Source: Loripinus fragilis (lineage: Eukaryota; Mollusca; Bivalvia; Lucinida; Lucinidae). Taken from it: DNA of 64,000 nucleotides. Location of the stretch: NCBI GenBank assembly GCA_964019695.1, contig OZ026518.1, positions 87,415,950 to 87,479,949 of the forward strand, read 5' to 3'. Below, piece by piece: positions 19,614 through 31,430 of the stretch. The position numbers and the translations under genes were made by a program. A model generated the notes under the pieces. That model had not been told where the DNA came from, did not search any database, and was given only the letters and a program-made list of their open reading frames with translations. The stretch's first letter is position 1. Each line of letters opens with the position of its first letter.

Positions 19614-20214
19614 TTTTCATGTGATACTGAACACGCTATAATGTCTGCTGCCAAATAAAATTGAAGTTTTTAGAGAGTTCTGAGTGAGCTTTTTTGACTA
19701 TATTTTAGTTATCATTTTACTAAAAAATCTTGATACTTAGAACAATCACTTAACAGTGTCTCTCTCAAAAATACACAGACAGAACCTCAAAAATATATTA
19801 TTTTTTCAACGAAACTGAAAATTGATTATGTCTTAGCAAATAGTGCAGATCCTGATAAAATGCGGCCTTATGCGGCATTTCATCTGGGTCTTCTCTGTTT
19901 GCCAAAGTATCTATTTAGGGGTTTCCGGTCCTCAAAGGGTGAAGGCTGCTTGAACCAGCATTATTGAGGGAGTAATCTTCAGTAGATATATGGCCAAATT
20001 AGGGCTCGGGCTCACAACCCCTATTATCATACCATAGTGCTGCAGAACTACATGCATTGGTGAAAGTTTCAGCATTGTTCCTGAATTAGGATTTTGAGGC
20101 TGACTATCATATCAGGACTTTGAGGTTGACTGGCATTCAAAGTCAGCCTCAAAATTCTTAATTAGGCAGATAAAAACAGCTTCACAGGCTTATTTTCAGT
20201 TGATCTATAGTTTG

Positions 20215-20577
20215 CAGGGCCTTTTCTCCCTATCACCAGGGTCCAATATTAGGCCCCATTCCCAATCCAAAATATCCTCCTTTTTTCCCAATTTCCAAAA
20301 TAAAATTCCCAATCTGAAGGACCTGGTAAAAAAATCTAACAGGGGAGCCAGTTCGAATGATAACTCTGAGCTGCGCTGTAACTGACCTTGATAGCATTTG
20401 ATGGCACACTTGGATGTTTACCCAAAATGACATCTGTATATATTTGTGGTTTGAAATGTTGCACAATAGTAGATTTTATTTAGGAGTTAACACTTCTAAA
20501 ATATTTCCCAAAATGCAGCATATTTTTCCCCAATTCAAGCCAGGGGCCTTTTCCCAAAATGGCTGGAAAAGGCCCTG
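20215..20577. mobile_element. TIR element, CAGGGCCTTTTC ends, 5 bp duplication
   Basis: A 363 bp element ending CAGGGCCTTTTC and GAAAAGGCCCTG, with direct GTTTG at 20210-20214 and 20578-20582. Subterminal regions repeat 'ttcccaa' and 'cccaaaat' words. It matches the fragment at 11733-11815 in the minus copy, so the insertion predates the split of the two copies but decayed differently. CAG/CTG ends and 5 bp duplication again suggest hAT5-like (inference). Confidence 0.75.
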
Positions 20578-20582
20578 GTTTG

Positions 20583-20776
20583 TTTTGATGCTTTATATGT
20601 CCCAGTCAACAATTATTCAGTTTTGTTGAATGGTTTTCTGTCTTGAACCAGTACTGAGCAGATGATAAAGTGTCCTTGCTCAAGGACACAACGCAGTGGC
20701 TCCCTTGCACCTCGAACTAGCGACCCTTTGATCTCCAGTCTAACACTTTACCACTGAGCCACCACACTGCTCTTTA
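20583..20776 (-). mobile_element. tRNA-derived SINE, copy 4, diverged
   Basis: The same family as copy 1 with more changes ('gaaccagtactgagcag', 'tgctcaaggacacaacgcag', tRNA head 'tttaccactgagccacc' at the right). No target duplication is obvious. It lies inside the plus-strand SMC6 intron copy and seems absent from the minus copy. Confidence 0.8.
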
Positions 20777-21478
20777 AAAGATGATCAACAATTTGTTTGT
20801 ATACTGCATGTTTTAAGATTTGATTTTCTTATTCAGCACTTGGGATATCATGTACATGTAAGTGCTAATATGAAATAATGGTCATAAAAGCTAGAGGGAG
20901 ATAAAATGAAGGCTTACAGATATATATTTACATTTTCAAAGCAAACCTAATGAATCTTTAGATTTTTGCAACCGTTCATAGCCTCATGGATGACATAAAT
21001 TTGATTGACAGCTGCCAAGCTCACTTGCCCGTGCCATACGCTTGGAACATCTAATTCATTTGTCAGAAGTGACACTAGTGTTGTGATTGACAGCGAGCCA
21101 CACCTGAGTCGCACATGCAAAACATGCCTCTTGTTTGCTCCATTGGCTGAATGTGTTCACACTGGCTGTTCCGCTTTCGGTTTTACACTCCAACAAAACC
21201 GTTAATACGATTACATATTAAATACAAACCTATTTTGTTTCCTAAATTATAAATGATTTCTATATATTAGATATTTATAATAAAATGTAAAAATAAGTAA
21301 TAAATTCATTTTTTGGAATGTTCATGGAATCATTAATACTTCAGGGTCTCTTTGCAATGAAAGGGCTCCACTTACTTTGCAAGAGACCCGTAGTATACAT
21401 GATTCAATGAACATTCCGAAAATCTAATTCATTTCATAAAACAATCTAAGATTTTTAACCCTTTACCTCATACATATG
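20777..21478. other. Plus-strand SMC6 intron, hairpin near 21300-21425
   Basis: About 20840-20930 matches the reverse complement of 11545-11600 ('tgtacatgtaagtgctaata' and 'agagggagataaaatgaagg'). Then the two copies diverge. 21308-21420 is a palindromic element with arms 'ggaatgttcatggaatcatt' and 'tgattcaatgaacattcc'. The 5 bp ATATG at 21474-21478 is the left target copy of the next element. Confidence 0.45.
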
Positions 21479-23434
21479 CAGGGGACAAAAATATTTAAAT
21501 ATTGCACTTGTCCTGCAGGACGAGTGACTTACAATTTTCATCATCCTGCAAACACATGCACGTGTCCTTTATAGTTGGCCATCCAGAGCCTGAAAAAAAA
21601 ATTCTGTTGGCATTTTTGAGTACATTTTGGCATCCATGCTCAAAGTGTTTCTTGATGTGTTTTAAGAAGGATAGGGGTGGATGCCAAGTCTGGAAATGCC
21701 CCAAAGTCCCAGAATTAGGCCAAAGGTCAACTGAGTGCAAATTCTTGTATATACGTCAGATTTTAGTGTTTTTATCAATTAGCTACCCAAAATTATGATT
21801 CAAAGTAATGCAAAATCTCTTTTGGATACTACAGTCATGCTATGTAAACAAACAGCATCATCAAGGCATGATGTATATTTGGATCAAAGGTCATTTAAGT
21901 GCAAATCGGTGAAAATTGTAGCAATATTTTTTTTAAATAGGGACAACGTTCAAATTTTAAGTTCCCTTCTATCCTAATTGAAGAATTTTTTATTGCTATC
22001 CTGCTAGGTGTGTGTCTATCATGTTTGGAAAGCAGTGATTTACCAAGTTTCCTGTGGTCAAATATTCATGATAGGCATGTAAAGTACGTTACTGTATAAA
22101 ATCAATTAAAATGTAATACAACTAAGAATAACCATTTTATTTTAAAGAAATATTTTTTTGCTTAATGCTTTGTATGAATATGTCATTTTACGCAATTATT
22201 TATCCTTTTATACATAAGATGTGTTTAAGTTGTTACTTACGTTACATTTTACCGTCTGAAATTGAGTCATTTCTCAAAGGTATATGTTCTTAGCTACAGC
22301 TTTCATGAAGGAATTGGCCATGACCTCATGCTTATAGAACTAAAATATATTTCTTTTCTCATTTCACATATTTGTTGTGTTTGTTCCCATCTATGAGTTA
22401 TTGTAAAACACTTTTTACAAGGCCACTACCTGCTAATTGCATATACTAAGCATAGCTTCATAAAAACATAAAGACCAAGCCTCCTTTCATAAAACATCAG
22501 GCGTGTTGAAACTATGATAGAATATGGTAATTACCATATACTGGAAGGAATATATCCTCACATTTGTCTTCACATCAGTCTGTTAGCAGATGGTAACATA
22601 CATAACATAAAGCTAATATACAGGTACATTTCTAATAATGACCATCCAGTGAAAACATTGTTAACTTTTTGTGGGGTTTATCATGGAAATAGGCCTGACA
22701 TTAAGAGTAATCCTCCTAATAACTTTAAACATTTAATTGTAGGGGTGTCCTTTCATTTGCACATATTAATGAAATGATGTGGATTCAAAAGCAGCATTCC
22801 TTTGAAATTAGGCTGCTTGTGCAAACGTATTCATCCATATATAGAAGCAGTATAGAAATGGTATTAAAGGTAACCTCTAATTTTAAGATACCATAAAATA
22901 TGTATATATATATATCTTTCACAGCGCAACTTTTTATACGTTTTAATTGTTTCAGTGTTGATAAATTAATTTCTAAGTGTCATTATTAAACATATTTTGC
23001 TTATTATTTTTTGCAATGATGATAGTGATCAAATGCTATGATGTTATTGGCATGTGTTTCTTTATGTTATTCCTTTTAACTGTAAAATGCCAATGCAAGT
23101 TTTATTCTAAATTAAATTTCCCCAAAACAGATGTCTGTGACTTCTTGGGAACACATGCATTCACCATATTGGAGCACCTGATGATTTGATTGTGTTCATA
23201 GTTTTCCATCAGTTTTGGGTTATTTCTTAGTATTTAGAGTAAATGTGTCCTGAAATGGTTATCTTATATGTACATTTACTAGCTAAATCCATTGGTTTAA
23301 CATCTCTGATTTGCTTGATGCATAGAAGATCCTAAAGTAGTTAACTTGTCTGTTCTAGTGTAGAATCTATCTGTTAACCGTGACAATTTGCTAAGACAGG
23401 GATTGATTGCGTATAGGGTAGGTAACTTGCACTA

Positions 23435-23785
23435 ATGTATACATCTACTGCTTGTAGATACAAGTGCAATATATCAGACCGGATAGCACTGCCTGAACTG
23501 TACAGTATAAAAACAGGTTTGGTGTTATGCCATTTTATCAAAGTAAGTAAAGTTGCAAAGATCAGGAGTCGATACAATCAAGTAATACACCTGACCCAGG
23601 ATACCAATGGGAAAGTTACAAACTCACAGTTAGACACCACAAACGAGAGCCAAGAGGTCAGCTCTTTCCCAGCAGGTGACCACAAAGCACGTATAAACAG
23701 ACGCGCACAAAGACATAGCAAACATAAGACAGAACAAAAACATAAAAGATCCACAAAAGAAGTACCGCCTACGAACGGTAATTAA
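23435..23785 (+). CDS. 116-codon ORF inside the 6.2 kb element, function unknown
   Basis: The longest open frame in the element. The first half has hydrophobic stretches (LYSIKTGLVLCHFIKV); the second half is basic and Lys/Arg/His-rich (INRRAQRHSKHKTEQKHKR). Phrases such as QLDTTNESQEVSSFPAGD look familiar to me from hypothetical proteins of other invertebrates, where they seem to be translated repeats; this is memory, not a search. No promoter, splice context or conserved domain is visible. Probably not a real gene. Confidence 0.2.
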   Translation: MYTSTACRYKCNISDRIALPELYSIKTGLVLCHFIKVSKVAKIRSRYNQVIHLTQDTNGKVTNSQLDTTNESQEVSSFPAGDHKARINRRAQRHSKHKTEQKHKRSTKEVPPTNGN

Positions 23786-24315
23786 AATATTTTACTGGAG
23801 GGCTTAAACCGGTTTAACGGCGCTTGTTCCACTACACACTCTATGTTGGTGGCACGGTTTTCATCCTCATCCGTAAATGCCATTGAGCAAGGAAGAGTAC
23901 ATCATTGAAGTTGAAGTTGAACTGGTAACACACTTGAAATGTGTAGTTTTAATATGGCATTACTCTTGAAATAAAACTGAACTACTTTCCTTTCACTATA
24001 TACAAGGCAGTCCTCAATCAGTGTTAGTCTTCACAAATATCTACAAGGATATAGGTACAAGAGTGAGCAAGTTTATGCTTAAAATGTTTTCTGCAAGCTG
24101 TTGTCAGCAATGTTGTTCACATTTTCGATGGTTTTGCATATATTTAAGACTATCACAATATGCCATATTTAGAAAACCTTTTAAAACCAACAAACAGACC
24201 ATAACTCACATTTCATAGGACATATATAAACATGTACTAGGATTACAAATAGCTCAACAAAATCAAATAGTTCATAAACAAAACCTAGAACACATTCGAT
24301 GGCGCGCCATCGCAA

Positions 24316-25290
24316 ATCCCCACGCTCTCGAAGAAATCTAATGGTAATTGAAGGTCACCAGTTTGATCGTAGGTAAAAAAATTTCAGTGTATCCTGGTAT
24401 ACTGCTCAGCCCCGTTAATTTGATATGCCACATGTACATGTTCAGAAAATTAAATTTTTGACCCCTCCCCAAGGCCCCAGGGGGCCGGGACCCAAAAAAT
24501 TGTGCCGGTGCATGTGCCATTCATGTGAGTAACTCAAACACAAAATCTGGTTGAATTTCGGAAAAAAAAATTTTATGACCCCCCAGCCCCCCACGGTACG
24601 CCCAAGTCCCACCCCTGGGCATGACCCAGGCGGCCAAATGAAAATCCCGTCTGATATGTTTTATATCTTTCATTTGTGAGAAGATATACAAAGTTTGGTT
24701 TAAAAATCTTTGAAATTGACTTTGTAATTCAGATTTAATGATATTTGACCTTTTGGCCCCTCCCAAAGGCCCCAGGGCGCGAGGACCAAAAAAATGGCGC
24801 CGGTGCGTGTGCCATTCATGTAAGAAACTCACACACCAAATCTGGTTGAATTTCGAAAAAAAATTTTTTTGACCGCCCCAACCCCCCACGGTACCCCCAA
24901 GTCCGACCCCTAGGGCATGACCCAGGCTGCCAAATGAAAATCCCGTCTGATATGTTTTATATCTTTCATGTGGGAGAAGACACACAAAGTTTGGTAAAAA
25001 AATCTTTCAAATTGACTTTGTAATTGAAATTTAATGACATTTAATGATATTTGACCTTTTGGCCCCTCCCCAGGGCCCCAGGGGGCGGGGCCAAAAAAAA
25101 ATGTGCCGTTGCACGCCCCATTCATGTGAGCAACCCACACACCAAATTTGGTTGAATTTCGTCCAATGGTTTAGGAGGAGATAGCGTGACGGACAGACGG
25201 ACGGACAGACGGACGGACAGACGGACGGACAGACGGACGGACGGAGGCGATTGCAATATCCCCATCGCTTTTTTAAAAAAGCGTGGGGAT
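24316..25290. repeat. TIR-bounded block of ~300 bp tandem units with GACG microsatellite
   Basis: Short inverted ends 'atccccacgct' (24316-24326) and 'agcgtggggat' (25280-25290) bound about two and a half units. Each unit contains 'caaatctggttgaatttcg', 'gcatgacccagg', 'aaaatcccgtctgatatg' and 'ccccagggg'. 25190-25247 is a GACG/GACA tetranucleotide run. Open frames of up to 154 codons on the minus strand repeat in register with the units and are not genes. Confidence 0.7.
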
Positions 25291-27931
25291 AATAAAAACA
25301 AACTACCTTGTGAATAAGAAAAGTAAAGAAATCAGCTGCGTGTGACACTACTTTTTCAACATTCAGTTTAATCTGTGAGTTTCAGAGATGCAAACCATAC
25401 TAGTGAATTTTGGAAGTCATGTTTTTGTGTTATGCTTAAGAATAAAACAGTTAAATGATCTTTAAAATAAAGTATCACTAACGTTCGAATGATTTGTTGT
25501 TTATGTTACCATGAAATGTGTTCAGATGTTTTATAAGACTGCTACATGGCTCAGGTAACCCTACCTCAACCAACCTTACTCTAAAATAATTAACAAGAAA
25601 TATAGTTTCTATCAGAATTGCAGCAGAATATAATAAGATAATCATCATTACAATATAATATGAAATCTAGTTCAACAAAACATAGAAGATTTTAATGGGG
25701 AAAGATGATAAATTAATTTTATAATGTAATTGTCAACAATGAAAAGTGAAAATTAAAAGAATTCAGCATACAAGGAAATCTTTAATACTAGATCTATGTA
25801 ACATGGTATATTTGGGCATAAACCATGCTGGTTCTGTACTACGATGTTTTATTTGCAATCTTCAAAAACCTATACCTGCTATAGAAGACACTAAGCACTA
25901 CCCCTGCCTTAATTCCTGCCTTGTCACTAGATGTATGAAATATTACTATGCTATTTTAAGTTAATTATTGATATTAAGTCAATACTTAAATCATGATGTA
26001 GATTGCATGTTTATCGTTATGTACCATTGGTAGAAATCTGAAAACTGCAATATGAATGTAAAAGAACCAAGCAAATTACAGAAGGTAAATGAGTAAGACC
26101 AGGGAATGCCACATTCACATATTGCAGACCAACACATAGCACTCTTTTAAATTAAGTCTTATATAGAATAAAATGTGTGTAGTATATGTAAGCGAATTAT
26201 GGAGAGCAGACCCAAATTTTATATAAGCCTAACAACAATTTACTACCTTTATCCATTTATGTAAGGCACCCATTGTTACCTACGTTACCTCATTAATATA
26301 TGTGGATCAATTTAAGATCCATTACTGTTAATATAGTTATAATTTGATTTCATTATGAGAGATATTTTGCCATATCCAATGCAACGTAATAATAGAAAAA
26401 TGAATCTGTAAGCAGCTATGCGTTACATGCTGGAGCCAGTACAAATTACATACTAATTAGCATATTTAAATATTTACTTTATTTCACTTTATTGCAAGTT
26501 AAAAGTTATAAACAACTTCAAATATATGAAAATGAACATTTTCAAATAGAATATAGATCAATAGCATGTATATTTCAGGTCAGGTATCATGGTTTATTCT
26601 AATACCTGTAATTTGTAAAGTCATTATCTGCAATTTAGTATAAAATGTAACATACGTATCGCTGATGAGCAGAAATACATATCACAGATATATGCAATTG
26701 ATTTTCAAGTCTAGTTTAAACGTTTAATGCTTAAACTGTTGCACTAATACTATTAAAATAAATCAACATTAGCCTTGCACTGTGTGTACTGTTACTTTCA
26801 ATGCCAGTAGGGTAAAGTTGATTACAGGCAATTTATAGAAAAATAACCACAGAAAAGTTATTAAATTATGGGTTTCTAAGGCCCCAAGACATGTCCCAGA
26901 CTGAAAATAGTTTTACTCTATGAGAGGTGCAGCAAACTCTCAAAGTAACCCATATATCTAAGATTAGCCCAATTGAGGGAGAATTTCCGTCAAAATTGCA
27001 CAAAACTTACGATGTTTGTCTTTGTAAAATCCATAAAAGGATGCTTCAAAAGGGGTTTCGTTAATAATAAACATGTTAATTTAAGCCTTCTGAAAGACTT
27101 CTACCCTTTTTAGAGTTTTAAAAGCATCTTGTTGTTTGACCAGAGAAAAAAGAAACACAGTTTGTAAAAATGCTCCTATTATTGCACTTGATGACCTTTG
27201 ACCCAATTTTAAAGTCGACATATGAACATTTAGTTATAAAAAAACATTTTCTCAATGTTTTTCAGACTTATAACTATAAGCATACGAAATTTGGCTTGAA
27301 ATGAAATATGTTTACATATAAAAAGATTAAGTTGTTTTACAGTAGTACGTATTTTCTCATTTTTGCACTCAATGACCTTTGACCTAATTTCTGGCCTTCA
27401 TAAGCAAATTCAGACTTGGCATCCACCCCTATGACTTTGTACACATGCTAAATATTATGTTAAAAGTGGTCTAACAAATGTACTCAAAAATGCCAACAAA
27501 ACCAAAAATATGCATCTTTTTTCGATTCGGATTGCCAACTATTAAAAGCGTATGCAATAAAGAAGGAGTTATATGACTTCCACGATGAGAGTTACTCATC
27601 CTTTCTAGATTTCACTCATGATTACGAGCGGACGAGTGGAATTTTTGTCCCCTGAGTTGCCTTTTCAAGCTTTTGCAAATAGAGCAGACCCAGATCAGGC
27701 AGCTCTTGTAAGAGCTGCCTGATCAGGTCCTACTCTGTTTGCTTATAGAAATATGAGATATTTGATCCTACACCAGTGTACCTGACAAGTAATTTCTTTG
27801 TTCTATGTACCAACATGCAAATTCAGTTACATGTTTATAATTATTCATAGTGGGCAGAGCCTAGCATGAATATTTATAAAGGAAAGGAATCAAAAATCTT
27901 GATTAAGATTTTTTTATTTCTGCTTGCACAG

Positions 27932-28031
27932 TCAAGGCAATCGGGATGAAATTGCCCTCAAGTACCAGGAGAAGAAACAAGCATATATGAGGATCACGAA
28001 GGAAGTGGGACAAATGAGGACATTTTGTCAG
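27932..28031 (+). CDS. SMC6: SMC6 exon D, complete plus-strand copy
   Basis: A 100 bp copy of exon D with intact acceptor (...ttgcacag) and donor (GTAGGC). Four differences from the minus-strand exon were seen (ATT/ATA Ile, CTC/CTT Leu, AAG/AAA Lys, GGA/GGG Gly), all synonymous. It lies downstream of the plus-strand exon C copy in the correct order and phase. The intron between them is about 9.3 kb here and 1.3 kb in the minus copy, mainly because of the 6.2 kb insertion. Exon E is not found after it; the block ends at a gap at 32666. Confidence 0.87.
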
Positions 28032-28067
28032 GTAGGCTAAGATCCACCCATTTCCATATGCCCAGGA

Positions 28068-28209
28068 CTCGAGGTTATAAAACTTGAGTTCATTCTCAAA
28101 CTCAAAATAAAGTGCAATGATTGGCTGCTTGCGGACATGTGACCGCAAGCAGCCAATCATGGCACTTTATTTTGAGTTTGAGACTGTACTCAAGTTTTAT
28201 AACCTCGAG
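28068..28209. mobile_element. 142 bp near-perfect hairpin element
   Basis: The arms run from 'ctcgaggttataaaacttga' to its complement 'caagttttataacctcgag', with 'gcttgcggacatgtgaccgc' at the tip. It lies 36 bases after the exon D donor in the plus-strand copy. It is absent at the matching place in the minus copy (near 10515-10525), so it is a presence/absence difference between the two copies. Confidence 0.85.
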
Positions 28210-28239
28210 GACAGTTAAGTGAATAAGAATTGTTAGCTA

Positions 28240-28810
28240 AAAAATCAGATTATTTTCTTAGCCAATTGTTTAAACATATGTTTAGGGTGCTCAAAAGAAC
28301 CGTCTCATTGAGACGGTTCTTTTGAGTACCCACAACATATGTTTTGGTTGAGAAATATGAAAATTAATTTTCATTTAAGCATCCTCATTTTCAGGCCATT
28401 TTGTCAGGTAGGCTAAGATCCACCTATTTCCACAGGTCCAGTTAATTGAATAAGAATTGTTAGCTGAAAAATTAGATTATTTTCTTAGCCCGCTGTTTAA
28501 ACATATGTTTTGGGTGCTCAAAAGAACCGTCTCATTGAGACGGTTCTTTTGAGTACCCAGAACATATGTTTTGGTTGAAAAATATGAAAATTAAGTTTCA
28601 ATTAAGCATCCTCATTTTCAGGCCATTTTGTCAAGTAGGCTAAGATCCACCTATTTCCATATGTCCCGTTAAGTGAATTTTTAGCTAAAAAATTAGATTA
28701 TTTTCTTAGCAGGCTGTTTAAACATACGTTTTATGTGCTCAAAAGAAGCGTCTCATTGAGAGGTTCTTTTGAGTACCCACAACATATGTTTTGGCTGAGA
28801 AATATGAAAA
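28240..28810. repeat. Tandem ~225-240 bp units carrying SMC6 exon D donor copies (left group)
   Basis: Each unit has the palindromic core AAGAACCGTCTC / GAGACGGTTCTT, the phrase 'catatgttttggttgagaaa', then 'cctcattttcaggc' plus 'cattttgtca' and a donor-like 'ggtaggctaag'. Donor copies sit at about 28397-28412 (intact) and 28624-28640 ('gtcaagtagg', GT displaced). The array continues at 30690-31150 after an inserted element. Confidence 0.75.
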
Positions 28811-28814
28811 TTAA

Positions 28815-30683
28815 GGTCACTACTAACACCTGGGCAATTTTTTTTTCCAAAAAAAAGATTTTCTTCATTTTCTGTTATTTGCTGTTTCATTTTATAAATA
28901 ATGATATAAAGCAATTGTAAAAAATTTCATCGTTTAGTATTTGAGCTATGGCTCTCCAAAAACATGCAAAATATGCCATTTTTCTCCAAAAATGTTCAGG
29001 GTTGAAGTAAGATATAAACAGGTCTTTGGTATTGTAGCTGATGATTATGGAATATTGTGAATTATTGAAACAGAACAACTTAAGTTTACTTGAAATACAG
29101 GAATAACTTCTTGATGGGAATCTAGCTATTACTAATTTACTGACCAAGTTTTACATTAAAAAGAAAAGTCAAAATTATTGCAATTTTTACGTTCGATCAC
29201 TACATATTCAAATATTTTAGGAAATCAAAAAAATGGATTTTTGTGAAACTTGTATATCTTAAAATTAGTTTGTAAGCTGAATCTGTGTGAAATCTAAGCA
29301 ATTTTCACCCTTTCGAAAGAGAGATATGCCTTGATTACTACCCCTACCCCCTGTAATGAACAATTTCAATTGTGTAACTTATTAACTGCATAACAAGGAA
29401 TAAAATTACTTTCAACATACCAAACATCTTTGTAATGATAATTTGATGCTATCCATATGTGTAGAAACTATTTCTGAGAAGATCAACCAGGGATACAGAC
29501 TAACCTTTTTCCGCCGTGAGCAAGCTGGGCCCCTAAAACAAAATGGTTGGGGGCCCAGCCCAAAACTAAGGGGCCCAGGACTCGGCGGAAAATTAAACTC
29601 ATTTCAACACCATTGCCAAGCATTTACTTTACTCATAATTGAAGTCAGAGACCCTCAAATTCTGTATTCCTTTAATTAACCATATTAACAGTATTTGGAA
29701 ACAGCTGAATGAAAATTTGTAAACATTCATCAGCTAGTGTCAGATTTGACAAGACTTCATACTTTTACATACTACCCTTTTTTCAGGGGCAAGCTGGGCC
29801 CCAAAACATTTAGTTTTAGGGGCCCAGTCCAAAATTTAGGGGCACTGGGCTACTGGGCCCCTGTTAGTCTCTTTCCCTGTCAACTTTCAAATGAAAGTTT
29901 TTTGTGACAAATAAATACATTCTGTTACCCCACCCACTGTTTTAAATTATTATCATTTCTGGCGCATGGAAAGAGTTTAAAATGGTTCAAACAATTACAA
30001 ACATACATTTTTGTTGTTGATATATAAAGACAATTGAAGAAGTCATCGAAATGTATCAATATTATAGGGTAATTCAATATTTGTTCAGTATTTTGGGGTT
30101 ATTGATGCATTCATAAGGCATATTTATTTTATTTTTTCACCTTAAAATGCGAAATGAAGGGCAATAACTCCTGTTTGGTGACAAAATTTTAGATCAGTTA
30201 AGTAAACAAACGTAAAGATGTATCGAACAAAGTATCTTGTATTTGCTTTAACTGCATTCTGATTCTTAGTGAGCAAGTTATTGGAGAAAATTGGGTTTTA
30301 GACCCATTTTCTATGTAAAAATCATTATTAAGGGGCAGTAACTCATGTTCAAAAAAAAAAAAAAAAATGTGACAGAAGTAAATTTTAATCTACAGTTTGA
30401 CACATTCATGGTTCAGAACAGCTTTCATCCAATTCATAAAATAAGTTTTCAAGTTATTGAGCTTTTACTCACTTTACTCCAGTTTTCCCATACAAACAAT
30501 GGTAAACTAATAAACAGGGGCAGTAACTCTTGCTGACAATTTTGGATAGTTTAATTTGCACCTGTCATACCAATTCCACTTACGTCAGTAAGTTTCAGGT
30601 AAATACCGTAACAAATATTGAAGTTATAAGGCAAAATGTGTTTAGTCATGCAAGAGTTATGGTTATTGGTGTCAGTAGTGACC
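28815..30683. mobile_element. TTAA-flanked TIR element, GGTCACTACTAACACC ends
   Basis: A 1869 bp element ending GGTCACTACTAACACC and GGTGTCAGTAGTGACC, with TTAA at 28811-28814 and 30684-30687. A TTAA target is used by piggyBac and Kolobok elements. No transposase frame is present, only AT-rich sequence with 'ggggcagtaactc'-like repeats (30330-30535). It split the tandem donor array and carries a nested element at 29489-29878. Confidence 0.85.
29489..29878. mobile_element. Nested repeat with 'gggcccag' blocks
   Basis: It starts 'agggatacagactaac' and ends 'gttagtctctttccct'. Both ends contain 'caagctgggcccc' and 'aggggcccag' words in direct orientation, giving local GC-rich patches in an AT-rich element. 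No coding capacity. Confidence 0.6.
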
Positions 30684-30689
30684 TTAATT

Positions 30690-31150
30690 TTCAATTAAGC
30701 ATCCTCATTTTCAGGCTATTTTGTCAGGTAGGCTAAGATCCGCCCATTTCCATAGGTCCAATTAAGTGAATAAGAATTGTTAGCTAAAAAATTAGATTAT
30801 TTTCTTAGCAGGCTGTTTAAACATATGTTTTGGGTGCTCAAAAGAACCGTCTCATTGAGACGGTTCTTTTGAGTACCCACAAAATATGTTATGGTTGAGA
30901 AATATGAAAATCAATTTTCAATTAAGCATCCTCATTTTCAGGCCATTTTGTCAGGTAGACTAAGATCCACCTATTTCCATAGGTCCAGTTAAGTGAACAA
31001 GAATTGTTAGCTAAAAAATAAGATTGTTTTCTTAGTCGCCTGTTTAAACATATTTTTTGGGTGCTCAAAAGAACCGTCTCGTAGAGACGCCACAAAATAT
31101 GTTTTGGTTGAGAAATATGAAAATTAATTTTCAATTAAGCATCCTCATTT
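30690..31150. repeat. Tandem units carrying SMC6 exon D donor copies (right group)
   Basis: This continues the array at 28240-28810 beyond the TTAA element. Donor-like copies lie at about 30716-30733 and 30943-30960, the second with 'ggtagacta'. Each is preceded by 'catcctcattttcaggc', so 13 bases are bracketed by AG and GT in an exon-like way. The palindromic AAGAACC cores are at about 30838-30870 and 31066-31090, the latter shortened. Confidence 0.7.
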
Positions 31151-31430
31151 TCAGGCCTTTATTTCATTGAACTTTGCATGCTAAGAAATTTTTCATGATT
31201 TCGTGTGATCTGAAAACTATGAAAGGCCAAATAAAAGTGTTTTGGGTATACCTCTACCATATTAACCTGATCCTGACCTTTATGCATGAATAAATTATTA
31301 CAGTACTAACACTGAATATATAGTTTTTCGTGATGGATCGTGTGCAATCGGTATGTTTCGAGCAATTACGGAAATAAACGTCTTGGTACAATTGGGATGA
31401 GATCCATTGATAACTCAATGTAGTTGTACT
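31151..31430. other. Inverted-copy intron, unassigned
   Basis: 31150-31260 is the reverse complement of 10020-10130 ('ggcctttatttcattgaa', 'tttcatgatttcgtgtgat'). From about 31260 the match to the minus copy is interrupted by sequence not found there, up to about 32395. Confidence 0.45.

Larger units (their letters stand above)
21479..27654. mobile_element. 6.2 kb TIR element, CAGGGGACAAAAAT ends
   Basis: It begins CAGGGGACAAAAAT and ends ATTTTTGTCCCCTG; both subterminal regions carry 'gacgagt'-type words and a shared 'ggcatccaccc'/'tttggcatcc' pair. Flanks are ATATG on the left and AGTTG on the right. The minus-strand SMC6 copy has a single AGTTG at the equivalent place (coding 'gtacagttgcc'), so this is a filled site with a partly diverged duplication. 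The AT-rich interior has no long ORF. It carries a nested repeat block (24316-25290) and a 116-codon ORF. The same ends occur on the 271 bp MITE at 5855. Superfamily not assigned. Confidence 0.8.

Noticed and set aside
24521..25140. Open frames of 76-154 codons on the minus strand with repeated HMKDIKHIRRDFHLAAWVMP
   Set aside because: They repeat in register with ~300 bp tandem units, so openness reflects unit length and composition, not coding selection.
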